A DNA stretch of 20,007 nucleotides from JAAUQA01 sp036351435 (GTDB lineage: Bacteria > Pseudomonadota > Gammaproteobacteria > Competibacterales > Competibacteraceae), in NCBI GenBank assembly GCA_036351435.1, contig JAZBPA010000388.1, positions 1-20,007 of the forward strand, read 5' to 3'. How positions within the stretch are numbered: the first letter of the stretch is position 1; each line of letters begins with the position of its first letter. Below, piece by piece: positions 12,975 through 20,007 of the stretch. Both the position numbers and the translations under genes were made by a program. Below the pieces are notes generated by a model, which was not told the origin of the DNA, searched no databases, and worked only from the letters and a program-made list of their open reading frames with translations.

Positions 12975-14300
12975 ATGATGATACGTACTATGCAATCTGC
13001 TTTCCTAATGGCGGCGCTGGTTTGTCCTACGCTGGCATTAGCTCAGGAAACTTCACAACTCAGTGCCGGCGACACCGCTTGGATGTTGACCGCGACCGCT
13101 TTGGTGCTGTTTATGACCATCCCGGGCCTGTCTTTGTTTTACGCCGGGATGGTGCGCAGTAAGAACGTGCTGTCGGTCATGATGCAGTGCTTTGCCATGA
13201 CCTCCCTGATGACCGTACTGTGGATGGTTTATGGTTACAGTCTGGCATTCGATGCTACTGGCATGGAAGCGGGAGTCACTAATTTTCATTCCTTTGTCGG
13301 CGGTTTCGACAAAGTGTTTTTGAGCGGGATGACGGTGGACAGTCTGTCCGGCACCATTCCGGAATCGGTGTTCATGACTTTTCAGATGACTTTCGCGATC
13401 ATCACTCCGGCGCTGATTGTGGGTGCGTTCGCGGAACGGATGAAATTCTCCGCCATGTTAGTGTTCATGGTGCTGTGGTTTACCCTCTGTTATACCCCGA
13501 TTGCACACATGGTGTGGGGTGGTGACGGGGCACTCATGTGGGATTGGGGGGTGTTGGATTTTGCCGGCGGTACGGTGGTCCATATCAATGCCGGTATCGC
13601 TGGCTTGGTAGCGTGTCTGGTTATTGGTAAACGGCGCGGCTTCCCAAGCGTGGCGATGACTCCCCATAATTTGACGTTTACGCTGATTGGTGCGTCCATG
13701 CTGTGGGTAGGCTGGTTTGGCTTTAACGCGGGCAGTGAACTCGCCGCGGACGGCACGGCAGGAATGGCTATGGCGGTCACTCAGATCGCTACTGCTACCG
13801 CAGCATTGAGTTGGATGTTTTCGGAGTGGCTCAGTCACGGCAAGCCTAGCGCATTGGGTATTGCCTCCGGTGCGGTTTCAGGCCTGGTCGCCATCACGCC
13901 GGCTTCCGGTACGGCGGGTCCGATGGGTGCTTTGCTGATCGGTTTCGCTTCGGGCGTGTTGTGTTTCCTGGCTTCAACCAAGCTCAAACGCGCGCTGGGG
14001 TACGACGATTCGTTGGATGTGTTCGGCGTGCATGCCGTCGGTGGTATCGTGGGCGCTATCTTGACCGGCCTGTGTGTTGACGTCAGTTTGGGCGGCGCAG
14101 GCTTGGCCGACGGAATGACGATTGCTAGTCAGTTATGGGTGCAGTGTAAAGGCGTTATTTTCACGATTGCTTATACCGGCATTTTGAGCTTTATCTTGCT
14201 TAAGCTTGTCGATGTCATCATAGGGCTACGCGTCAGCGACGAACAGGAAACCCAAGGGTTGGATATCACCTTGCATAATGAGCGTGGTTACAGCTTGTAG
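12975..14300 (+). CDS. amtB: Ammonium transporter, Amt family (second copy)
   Basis: A second ammonium channel, about 441 residues from ATG at 12975. A signal peptide is evident (AFLMAALVCPTLALAQ, probable cleavage after Ala-Leu-Ala), as in E. coli AmtB. The mature part has IPGLSLFYAGMVRSKNVLS, pore histidines His203 (GTVVHINAG) and His353 (FGVHAVGGIVG), and the C-terminal tail GLRVSDEQETQGLDITLHNE that GlnK is known to contact. This copy is the closer match to canonical AmtB. Upstream in-frame codons reach 12918 but are not signal-like. The start could also be the next ATG at 12978. It is 56 bp ahead of the second glnK, an unusual order, as glnK normally comes first. Confidence 0.94.
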   Translation: MMIRTMQSAFLMAALVCPTLALAQETSQLSAGDTAWMLTATALVLFMTIPGLSLFYAGMVRSKNVLSVMMQCFAMTSLMTVLWMVYGYSLAFDATGMEAGVTNFHSFVGGFDKVFLSGMTVDSLSGTIPESVFMTFQMTFAIITPALIVGAFAERMKFSAMLVFMVLWFTLCYTPIAHMVWGGDGALMWDWGVLDFAGGTVVHINAGIAGLVACLVIGKRRGFPSVAMTPHNLTFTLIGASMLWVGWFGFNAGSELAADGTAGMAMAVTQIATATAALSWMFSEWLSHGKPSALGIASGAVSGLVAITPASGTAGPMGALLIGFASGVLCFLASTKLKRALGYDDSLDVFGVHAVGGIVGAILTGLCVDVSLGGAGLADGMTIASQLWVQCKGVIFTIAYTGILSFILLKLVDVIIGLRVSDEQETQGLDITLHNERGYSL

Positions 14301-14356
14301 GGTTTTCCGGTATAGTCCTTTCAATTATTGAGTGAAACGCACAACAGGGTTCGATC

Positions 14357-14695
14357 ATGAAACTCATTACAGCCATCATCAAACCATTTAAGTTGGATGA
14401 CGTTCGGGAATCGTTGTCTACGGTCGGCGTTCAGGGCATCACCGTTACCGAGGTGAAAGGCTTTGGCCGACAAAAAGGGCATACCGAATTGTATCGGGGT
14501 GCGGAATACGTGGTCGATTTTTTGCCTAAGGTCAAAATTGAGATCGGTGTGGACGATGCTGTCGCCGAGCGGGTCATTGATGCCATCTGCAAGGCAGCCA
14601 ATACCGGCAAAATCGGCGACGGGAAAATTTTCGTCTTCGATATGGAAGAAGCAATTCGTATCCGTACCGGCGAGACCGGCGCGGAAGCGCTATAA
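14357..14695 (+). CDS. glnK: P-II nitrogen regulatory protein GlnK (second copy)
   Basis: A second 112-residue P-II protein, identical to the first over most of its length, including Tyr51 and the whole T-loop (RQKGHTELYRGAEYVVDF). Differences lie mainly in residues 20-23, 62-78 and 93-112 (for example FVFDMEE here against FVSEMAQ). MKLITA at the start marks it as GlnK type. Codon-level divergence is much greater than protein divergence, so the duplication is old and under purifying selection. No sigma-54 element is visible in the 56 bp before it, so it probably depends on read-through from amtB. It closes the nitrogen block. Confidence 0.94.
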   Translation: MKLITAIIKPFKLDDVRESLSTVGVQGITVTEVKGFGRQKGHTELYRGAEYVVDFLPKVKIEIGVDDAVAERVIDAICKAANTGKIGDGKIFVFDMEEAIRIRTGETGAEAL

Positions 14696-14711
14696 ATCGT
14701 TCACTGCAGAC

Positions 14712-14744
14712 CCTCTCCTCCCTCTAAAGCAGAGGGAGGAGAGG
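14712..14744. terminator. 14-bp perfect stem-loop between convergent glnK and speE
   Basis: CCTCTCCTCCCTCT and its exact reverse complement flank the loop AAAGC. It sits 17 bases past the glnK stop and 11 bases past the speE stop on the other strand, where a bidirectional terminator would be expected. Neither side has a clear U-tract, and the sequence resembles dispersed pyrimidine/purine-rich intergenic palindromes. Confidence 0.55.
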
Positions 14745-14754
14745 TTAGCTCGAC

Positions 14755-15624
14755 TCAGCCATGCAATCGGCGGTGCATGAATTCAGGCGTCGCTAGCGCC
14801 GCGCGGTGCATATCGGCGTTATAGTAATCGGTGGTAAACGGTTTATTGGTGACATCGATTTCCCGAAATTGCTTGAGCGTATCGGTTTTACTGGCCAGCG
14901 TGATCGACCACCAACCGGACGGATAAACGCATTGCGGAAACGGTGCGCTGTTTACTGCTGCGAATCCTGCCGCACGCAAATTGCGATGCATGGGTTCGAG
15001 AATAGTTTCCAGGTGGAACAACGGTGATTCGCTTTGTTGCGCTAACAATCCGTTGTCTCCTAACGCTCGCCGACACTGCCCATAAAATGACTCGGAGAAT
15101 AGCCCTGCAGCTGGGCCGATTGGGTCAGTGCTATCCACAATAATCACATCGTATGATCCCGCCGCAGCGTTGTTCACCCAGGCGATACCGTCCTCAAAAC
15201 AGAATTGGGCGCGGGGATCTTGGTTCGCTTCGCACAGCTCGGGAAAAAAACGCTCCGCGACTTTAGTCACCGCCTGATCAATTTCCACTTGGGTAGCGGT
15301 CTCTACGCCGGGATGTTTCAATACCTCACGCAAGGTGCCGCAATCCCCACCACCGATGATTAATACTCGCTTGGGATCGGGGTGGGTGAATAAAACCGGG
15401 TGGGCCAGCATTTCGTGGTATAAAAAGTTGTCACGCGCGCTGAGCATGATATAACCGTCGATGACCAGCAAATGGCCGAAGCCCTCGGTTGCATACACCT
15501 CGATATGTTGGAAAGGGCTGTGCTCATCCCATAGTTTTTCCTTGACCTTCAGCGAAAAGGCCGACCCATTATGCGTGTCTATTTCCGAAAACCATTCGTT
15601 ACCCAAGGTCACTTTGCGTTTCAC
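14755..15624 (-). CDS. speE: Spermidine synthase (polyamine aminopropyltransferase)
   Basis: Transfers an aminopropyl group from decarboxylated S-adenosylmethionine to putrescine. About 289 residues, the usual length. It begins KRKVTLGNEWFSEID, then VIDGYIMLSARDNFLYHEMLAH, the nucleotide-binding loop GGGDCGTLREVLKH and the catalytic DSTDPIGPAAGLF. The third glycine of the usual GGGDGG is Cys. Two starts are possible, both GTG: 15624 (used here) and 15612. The only GGAG overlaps the first and lies eleven bases from the second, so the start is uncertain by four residues. It is divergent from speA with at most 43 bp between start codons. Confidence 0.93.
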   Translation of the reverse strand: MKRKVTLGNEWFSEIDTHNGSAFSLKVKEKLWDEHSPFQHIEVYATEGFGHLLVIDGYIMLSARDNFLYHEMLAHPVLFTHPDPKRVLIIGGGDCGTLREVLKHPGVETATQVEIDQAVTKVAERFFPELCEANQDPRAQFCFEDGIAWVNNAAAGSYDVIIVDSTDPIGPAAGLFSESFYGQCRRALGDNGLLAQQSESPLFHLETILEPMHRNLRAAGFAAVNSAPFPQCVYPSGWWSITLASKTDTLKQFREIDVTNKPFTTDYYNADMHRAALATPEFMHRRLHG

Positions 15625-15655
15625 TCCGTCTGGTTGATTAGTGAGGACTGAAGCC

Positions 15656-17560
15656 GTGCAGGATCCGCTCGAACAAACCACTTGGACCCTAGCCCAGGCT
15701 CGGGAAGTGTATAACGTCACCCGCTGGGGCGGCGGTTATTTCGATATCGACAAGGACGGCAGCATCGTCGTCCGCTCACCGCACCATGATCGACATCCCG
15801 GCGTCAATCTGCAAGCACTGGCGCAGCAATTACATGCTTGTGGCTATGGTTTGCCGGTATTGGTGCGGTTTAATCATATTCTGCATGACCGGGTCGATGT
15901 ATTGTGCCAAGCCTTTAGTAATGCCCTGGCAGATGAAGAGTATCAGGGACGCTATACGGCGATCTATCCCATTAAGGTTAATCAACAGCGTAGCGTGGTA
16001 AACGAAATCATCCGTCACGGGGGCTCACGGATTGGTTTGGAAGCCGGTAGTAAGCCCGAACTCATGGCGGTGCTGGCGCTTTCCCAACCGGGTGGCACCA
16101 TTATCTGTAATGGCTATAAAGACCGCGAGTATATTCGACTGGCTTTGATCGGCAAGCAATTGGGATTGCGGGTTATCATCGTGGTGGAAAAGCTGTCCGA
16201 ATTGGATTTGATTGAGGGTGAAGTTGAGCAGTTGGGGATCAGACCACTGTTGGGTATCCGGGTTAAATTGGCCTCTATCGGTGCCGGTAAGTGGCAGAAC
16301 ACCGGTGGCGAGAAATCCAAATTCGGTTTGTCTGCCGGGCAACTGCTGACGGCTATTGAACGGTTACGCGCGCGGGGTTTGTTGGATAGCCTGATTCTGT
16401 TGCATTGTCATATGGGGTCGCAAATTGCCAATGTGCGGGACATTCAACGCGGACTGCGGGAAGTTGGTCGTTATTATGCCGAATTGCACCGTCTGGGGGT
16501 CCCGCTCGGCATAATTGATGTCGGCGGCGGACTGGGGATTGACTACGAGGGCACCGCCTCGCGTAGCGACTGCTCAATGAATTACAGTGTGCAGGAATAC
16601 GCGAATAATGTCGTACATACCTTGTGGGAGGTCTGTACCGAGCAAGACTTGCCTCACCCAGAGTTGATGACCGAATCGGGGCGTGCCCTGACCGCTCACC
16701 ATGCGCTGTTGATCACCAACGTGACCGATCATCAGCCCATGCCGGAGGTTAGTGCAACTGAAAAGCCCGCACCCTCCGATCCGGTCATCCTGCATGATTT
16801 GTGGTCCAGCTATCAGGCCCTATCACGCAGTTCCGCCATAGAGGCTTATCACGACGCCGTGCACTGGCTAGGCGAAGCTCAGGACATGTATATGCACGGT
16901 GTGCTAAGTCTGGAACAACGCGCTCAAGCCGAACAATTGTATTTTGCCATCTGTCATCAAGTACGCGAGTTGTTGAACCTGCGAGTGCGTGCCCATCGGG
17001 ACGTGTTGGATGAGTTGAACGACAAGTTGGCGGAAAAATACTTCGTCAACTTTTCCGTATTTCAATCAGTGCCGGATGTGTGGGCCATAGACCAGATCTT
17101 TCCGATAATGCCCCTGCATCGACTCAACGAAGCGCCGCTAAGCCGGGCGGTGTTGGAAGACTTGACCTGTGATTCCGACGGTTGTATCTCCTATTACGTG
17201 GACGGCGAAGGGGTAGAAACCACGCTACCGTTGCCACCTTTCCGGGCCGGGAAACAGTATCTGCTGGGCATATTCCTGGTGGGTGCTTATCAGGAAATTC
17301 TGGGCGACATGCACAATCTGTTCGGCGATACCGACGCGGTGAATATCGAATTGACCGATGACGGTAGCCATCGTGTCGTAGAGCCGGAACACGGCGATAC
17401 CGTGTCCGATCTGCTGCGTTACGTGCACTTTGAACCGGATGATTTACGCGCCGCCTATCGCGCTAAAATCGCCGCCGCGCAGTTGGATGACCGCCAACGT
17501 AAGGCCTATTTGAATGAATTAGAAGCCGGCCTGACAGGTTATACCTATCTGGAAGAGTAA
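15656..17560 (+). CDS. speA: Biosynthetic arginine decarboxylase
   Basis: Decarboxylates arginine to agmatine, the entry to putrescine. It has 634 residues and is a PLP enzyme of the alanine-racemase fold type. It starts WTLAQAREVYNVTRWGGGYF. The PLP-binding Lys is K107 in YTAIYPIKVNQQ. HCHMGSQIANVRDIQRG and the glycine-rich IIDVGGGLGIDYEG follow, and CDSDGCISYY near the C-terminus contains the substrate-binding Cys-x-Ser-Asp segment. GTG at 15656 is chosen because GAGG lies nine bases before it; the frame also opens at GTG 15641, which overlaps that site. speB or agmatine deiminase is not in the window, so the step from agmatine to putrescine must lie elsewhere. Confidence 0.95.
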   Translation: MQDPLEQTTWTLAQAREVYNVTRWGGGYFDIDKDGSIVVRSPHHDRHPGVNLQALAQQLHACGYGLPVLVRFNHILHDRVDVLCQAFSNALADEEYQGRYTAIYPIKVNQQRSVVNEIIRHGGSRIGLEAGSKPELMAVLALSQPGGTIICNGYKDREYIRLALIGKQLGLRVIIVVEKLSELDLIEGEVEQLGIRPLLGIRVKLASIGAGKWQNTGGEKSKFGLSAGQLLTAIERLRARGLLDSLILLHCHMGSQIANVRDIQRGLREVGRYYAELHRLGVPLGIIDVGGGLGIDYEGTASRSDCSMNYSVQEYANNVVHTLWEVCTEQDLPHPELMTESGRALTAHHALLITNVTDHQPMPEVSATEKPAPSDPVILHDLWSSYQALSRSSAIEAYHDAVHWLGEAQDMYMHGVLSLEQRAQAEQLYFAICHQVRELLNLRVRAHRDVLDELNDKLAEKYFVNFSVFQSVPDVWAIDQIFPIMPLHRLNEAPLSRAVLEDLTCDSDGCISYYVDGEGVETTLPLPPFRAGKQYLLGIFLVGAYQEILGDMHNLFGDTDAVNIELTDDGSHRVVEPEHGDTVSDLLRYVHFEPDDLRAAYRAKIAAAQLDDRQRKAYLNELEAGLTGYTYLEE

Positions 17561-17629
17561 CTCCTGAACGGCAACAGCGCGACAAGGCCACCGTTAAGCG
17601 GACCAATCAAGTCGAATAGGAACTGGCGA

Positions 17630-17764
17630 ATGACCCAAAACAGTGCAAACGAACGCGCTGGCTGCTTGCTAGTAACAGCAGTAATACAAGGCTATTTCAC
17701 TACATATTGCAACGTGTTGCTGATTGATGGATCAAAGCTTATGACAGCTGAGCTACAGCGTTAA
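17630..17764 (+). CDS. Possible 44-residue small protein, unrecognised
   Basis: In the 235-bp gap between speA and the DUF4124 gene an ATG at 17630 opens 44 codons (MTQNSANERAGCLLVTAV, then a hydrophobic stretch and a charged tail MTAELQR). AGGA lies about eight bases upstream. I recognise no family and cannot exclude a chance frame. Confidence 0.25.
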   Translation: MTQNSANERAGCLLVTAVIQGYFTTYCNVLLIDGSKLMTAELQR

Positions 17765-17795
17765 GCGTTGCGGCAGGGATTACCAGGAGAGTCTC

Positions 17796-18155
17796 ATGAA
17801 AGTATTATTCTTACTGATTTTATTCAGCACCGCTATGCCGGCAGTTGCCCAAGACGACGGCGTCTATCGATGGCAAGATGAACAGGGACAAGTACACTAT
17901 GGGGACGAGCCGCCCGCAGCAACCGAGGTCAGCCCGGTGACGTTAAATGCCAAACCGGTTGCGGTTAAACCCGTGGAGCAAGTGTATACCTGGGAAGATG
18001 AACAAGGACAGATTCATTACGGCGACCAAGCACCCGAAGATCAAGCTGCGGAGGCTGTCGATATGGATTCTAAATCGATGTCGACGATTAGAGAGACTGA
18101 GTTTCGTGCCGGCGAGCGAGAATTGCTGCGGCAATTGGAAGAGCGTTCACCTTAA
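17796..18155 (+). CDS. Secreted DUF4124 protein with a duplicated motif
   Basis: A 119-residue periplasmic protein with signal peptide MKVLFLLILFSTAMPAVAQ. It carries two copies of the DUF4124 core: VYRWQDEQGQVHYGDEPP at residues 23-40 and VYTWEDEQGQIHYGDQAP at 63-80, exactly 40 residues apart. Most family members have one copy at the N-terminus of a larger protein. After the second copy only a charged tail remains. The function of DUF4124 is unknown. The RBS is AGGAGAG, close before ATG 17796. The gene stands alone between speA and a minus-strand hypothetical. Confidence 0.85.
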   Translation: MKVLFLLILFSTAMPAVAQDDGVYRWQDEQGQVHYGDEPPAATEVSPVTLNAKPVAVKPVEQVYTWEDEQGQIHYGDQAPEDQAAEAVDMDSKSMSTIRETEFRAGERELLRQLEERSP

Positions 18156-18189
18156 TCGAATAGCTTAGGTGTACTCAAGACCGCACGGC

Positions 18190-18375
18190 TTACGCTACCG
18201 AACTAAGCCAAGTATCCGGCCAACGCCGTTGCATTTCGTGCAACCAAGCCTGTCGTAATCGCTGCCGTTCGCCAACGGGAACGCCGACCAACAGAGCCCG
18301 ATAGTAATCGTGGGAAGCCTGGGTAACAGCTCGATCACCCTGGGGTAATAAATCAATTTCGCGGTTGGTCATCAT
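18190..18375 (-). CDS. Hypothetical 61-residue protein
   Basis: I do not recognise this protein. It is soluble and helical in look, rich in Arg and Trp at the C-terminal half (RQRLRQAWLHEMQRRWPDTW). The ATG at 18375 has GAGG seven bases upstream, which supports real translation; a second ATG follows directly. It is convergent with the DUF4124 gene, with 34 bp between the stop codons. Confidence 0.55.
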   Translation of the reverse strand: MMTNREIDLLPQGDRAVTQASHDYYRALLVGVPVGERQRLRQAWLHEMQRRWPDTWLSSVA

Positions 18376-18816
18376 GACTACACCTCTGAACTATGGACGG
18401 TTGGACTTAACAAGTCCTGCCAGTAAACTAGACAAGAATCGTGCCGGTTAAAGATTTCCAACGGGTGATAAAAAGTGACAAATTGGATACATTGATCGCG
18501 AGTATGATACGTTTTGATGCGCAACACAACACTATGTCTCTTGAAAAATACTATCGATACTTAATAGTTCTAACGGGAGCTGTTTTTTACTCCAGTTGGT
18601 TATCATTGCCGCGATTCCAATTGCAAATGTTGACCACGTGGCCAGTGATTAGCCAATAGCGTGCAGTGAATTATCCGTTGTTCATCAGCCAAAGCTGTTG
18701 TTTTGGATGCTATGCGTGCAACACGCTATGCATCCTGCTAACGATGATGGCGATTTTATGTGTCGGCTGACGAAAATCTGTCAGTTTGATGTCAAGCTTG
18801 CGAAAAAGGTCATTTT
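18376..18816. other. 440-bp stretch without a confident gene
   Basis: This AT-richer interval between the 61-residue hypothetical and yciK has no convincing gene. A plus-strand frame from GTG at 18441 to 18659 (72 residues, with a possible membrane-like segment YLIVLTGAVFYSSWL) lacks a ribosome binding site. The notable structure is the interrupted palindrome at 18705-18735. The yciK promoter should lie in the last 80 bp, but I cannot fix it. Confidence 0.45.
18705..18735. repeat. Interrupted palindrome / hairpin
   Basis: GGATGC-TAT-GCGTG, loop CAA, CACGC-TAT-GCATCC. Six plus five base pairs are perfect and are separated by the same TAT on both sides, which makes a symmetric three-by-three internal loop. 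No U-tract follows. Confidence 0.65.
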
Positions 18817-19575
18817 ATGAAGCAGTACCCACCCACCTCTGAGCTGCTCAAAGAACGCGTCATTCTGGTGACTGGCGCCGGTACTGGTATTGGCCGCGCT
18901 GCTGCACGGCGCTTTGCCGCTCATGGTGCTACAGTGATTCTGTTAGGCCGCACTATTCGTAAACTGGAACAGGTTTATGACGACATCGAGCAGGCTGGCT
19001 ATCCGCAAGCAGCGATATATCCGATGAATTTGGAAGGCGCCTCTCCCAAGGACTATGCCGATTTGGCCCAAGTGGTGAGCAGCGAGTTTGGCCGGCTTGA
19101 TGGTGTATTGCACAATGCCGCTATTTTGGGCGGGCTGACCCCGTTGATTCATTACGATGTCGAGCAATGGTATCGGGTTCTGCAGGTCAATTTGAACGCT
19201 CCCTTTCTGTTAACCCAAACACTGCTTGAGGTATTGAAACACTCGCCGGATGCTTCGGTGATCTTCACCACCGATACGGTTAGCGAGGAAGGACGCGCTT
19301 ATTGGGGGGCTTATGGGGTCGCCAAAGGCGGATTACAGACGTTAATGAAAGTTTTGGCTAATGAATTGGAGGCGAATACCACTGTGCGGGTCAACAGTAT
19401 CAATCCGGGCAAAGTCCGCAGCCAATTGCGTCTACAAGCCTATCCGGCAGGCGATCCTAGTGAATGGACCGATCCAGAGTCCATTATGGACGCCTATCTG
19501 TATCTTATGGGACCGGACAGTCGCGGGGTGACGGGTCAAACTATTAAGGCTCAGCTTGTGGAGAGGATGACTTAA
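18817..19575 (+). CDS. yciK: YciK family short-chain dehydrogenase/reductase
   Basis: A 252-residue classical SDR. It has the cofactor motif VTGAGTGIGRAAARRFA near residue 18, HNAAILGGLTPL (the NNAG position), the catalytic Ser/Thr region FTTDTVSEEGRAYWGAYGVAK with Tyr and Lys, and NSINPGKVRSQLR. The start KQYPPTSELLKERVILVTGAG and the tail with GVTGQTIKAQ match YciK, an oxidoreductase found across Gammaproteobacteria whose substrate is not known. AAGG lies eight bases before ATG 18817. The gene ends 9 bp from the stop of the convergent epimerase. Confidence 0.9.
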   Translation: MKQYPPTSELLKERVILVTGAGTGIGRAAARRFAAHGATVILLGRTIRKLEQVYDDIEQAGYPQAAIYPMNLEGASPKDYADLAQVVSSEFGRLDGVLHNAAILGGLTPLIHYDVEQWYRVLQVNLNAPFLLTQTLLEVLKHSPDASVIFTTDTVSEEGRAYWGAYGVAKGGLQTLMKVLANELEANTTVRVNSINPGKVRSQLRLQAYPAGDPSEWTDPESIMDAYLYLMGPDSRGVTGQTIKAQLVERMT

Positions 19576-19584
19576 CCAGTAGGG

Positions 19585-20007
19585 TTAGGCTTGATAATAC
19601 TCCCGATACCAGGCGACGAAACGCGCAATGCCCTCTTCTACGCTGGTATTGGGCTGATAGTCGACATCGTCTACCAATGCTTGCACATCAGCATGAGTAT
19701 CGGGCACATCACCCGGTTGCAGGGGAAGTAAATTCATTTGCGCTTTGCGACCCAATTCGGCTTCCAACACTTCGATATAATGCAGTAGCTCTACGGGGCG
19801 ATGGTTACCGATATTGTATAAACGATAGGGTGCTTGGCTGGTTGCCGGATCGGGAGAGTCGCTCGACCAGTCTGGATTAGGTGTTGGGACCTTATCCAAT
19901 ACCCGCAGAATGCCCTCGACAATATCGTCGATGTAGGTGAAATCTCGGCGGTGATGGCCATGGTTGAACACATCGATAGGCTGCCCGGCCAGAATATTGC
20001 GGGTAAA
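19585..20007 (-). CDS. UDP-glucuronate 4-epimerase-like protein (3' part, cut by window edge)
   Basis: The C-terminal 140 residues of an extended SDR sugar-nucleotide epimerase; the 5' part lies beyond 20007 and the frame is open to the edge. The text GQPIDVFNHG, RDFTYIDDIVEGILRVLD, YRLYNIGNHRPVELLHYIEVLE and PGDVPDTHADVQALVDDVDY is typical of UDP-glucuronate epimerases (CapI/GAE type), which make UDP-galacturonate for surface polysaccharide. The closing motif VEEGIARFVAWYREYY fits that group. With uxs it implies that UDP-glucuronate is drawn on by two enzymes in this region. UDP-glucose or UDP-GlcNAc epimerases are less likely alternatives. Confidence 0.88.
   Translation of the reverse strand, partial: FTRNILAGQPIDVFNHGHHRRDFTYIDDIVEGILRVLDKVPTPNPDWSSDSPDPATSQAPYRLYNIGNHRPVELLHYIEVLEAELGRKAQMNLLPLQPGDVPDTHADVQALVDDVDYQPNTSVEEGIARFVAWYREYYQA

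Noticed and set aside
13606..13616. GGTAGCGTG on the plus strand inside the second amtB
   Set aside because: Only a nine-base match within a coding sequence, without the upstream GGC part of ops.
13458..13838. 126-codon minus-strand frame inside the second amtB
   Set aside because: Antisense shadow of a membrane protein gene, without protein-like features.
15542..15574. TTGACC with a weak -10-like TTATGC or CATTAT inside speE as a speA promoter
   Set aside because: The spacer would be 19-21 bases, too long for a confident sigma-70 promoter.
17222..17237. CGGTAGCGTG on the minus strand, similar to ops
   Set aside because: It lies antisense inside speA, lacks the first two bases of the element, and has no glycan genes downstream on that strand. 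Most likely chance.
18191..18200. CGGTAGCGTA on the minus strand, similar to ops
   Set aside because: It is formed by the last codons and stop of the 61-residue hypothetical, lacks the leading GG, and nothing downstream on that strand would use RfaH.
18441..18659. 72-codon plus-strand frame with a membrane-like segment
   Set aside because: GTG start without a ribosome binding site and no recognisable family; kept only as a note in the description of the empty stretch.

Overview
The window looks like a chromosomal segment of a gammaproteobacterium. The support is an RfaH-type NusG paralogue, UbiK, YciK, ComM, biosynthetic SpeA and a glnK-amtB block beside comM and ubiK, a neighbourhood I recall from Pseudomonas and relatives. 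The scattered PD-(D/E)XK coiled-coil proteins, DUF2887-type proteins and short intergenic repeats recall environmental lineages such as Competibacteraceae or Chromatiales. That placement is an impression, not a demonstrated fact.

Left part (1-4000) is a mosaic accessory zone, with almost all coding on the minus strand. It holds a DUF2887/Rpn-like protein with an in-frame QEG repeat, a four-helix-bundle protein, the remains of a FitAB-type toxin-antitoxin pair broken at both ends, and two paralogous coiled-coil nuclease-like proteins. Between the paralogues lies a decayed stretch with a family 2 glycosyltransferase stub and a scrap of an Rpn-like protein. An identical 24-bp repeat sits at one end of the four-helix-bundle gene and exactly at the break in the antitoxin.

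Middle part (4089-8856, minus strand) is a surface-polysaccharide module. In transcription order it runs rfaH, an intergenic ops-like element, a DUF3782-type nuclease-like gene, UDP-glucuronate decarboxylase (UDP-xylose), GDP-L-fucose synthase and GDP-mannose 4,6-dehydratase. RfaH and its probable recruitment element are therefore encoded directly upstream of the sugar-nucleotide genes they would control. A partial UDP-glucuronate epimerase gene enters from the right edge and suggests a second glycan locus there.

Next come comM and ubiK (minus strand), then a divergent regulatory region with an NtrC-like site and a sigma-54 promoter-like element. This leads into a plus-strand nitrogen block, glnK-amtB-amtB-glnK: two P-II proteins flanking two different ammonium channels. 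A 22-residue leader ORF overlaps the first glnK start. A 14-bp perfect stem-loop separates the block from the polyamine genes speE (minus) and speA (plus), which diverge with only about 31-43 bp between their start codons. The right end has a secreted DUF4124 protein with a duplicated motif, a 61-residue hypothetical, a 440-bp stretch with a conspicuous interrupted palindrome, yciK, and the truncated epimerase.
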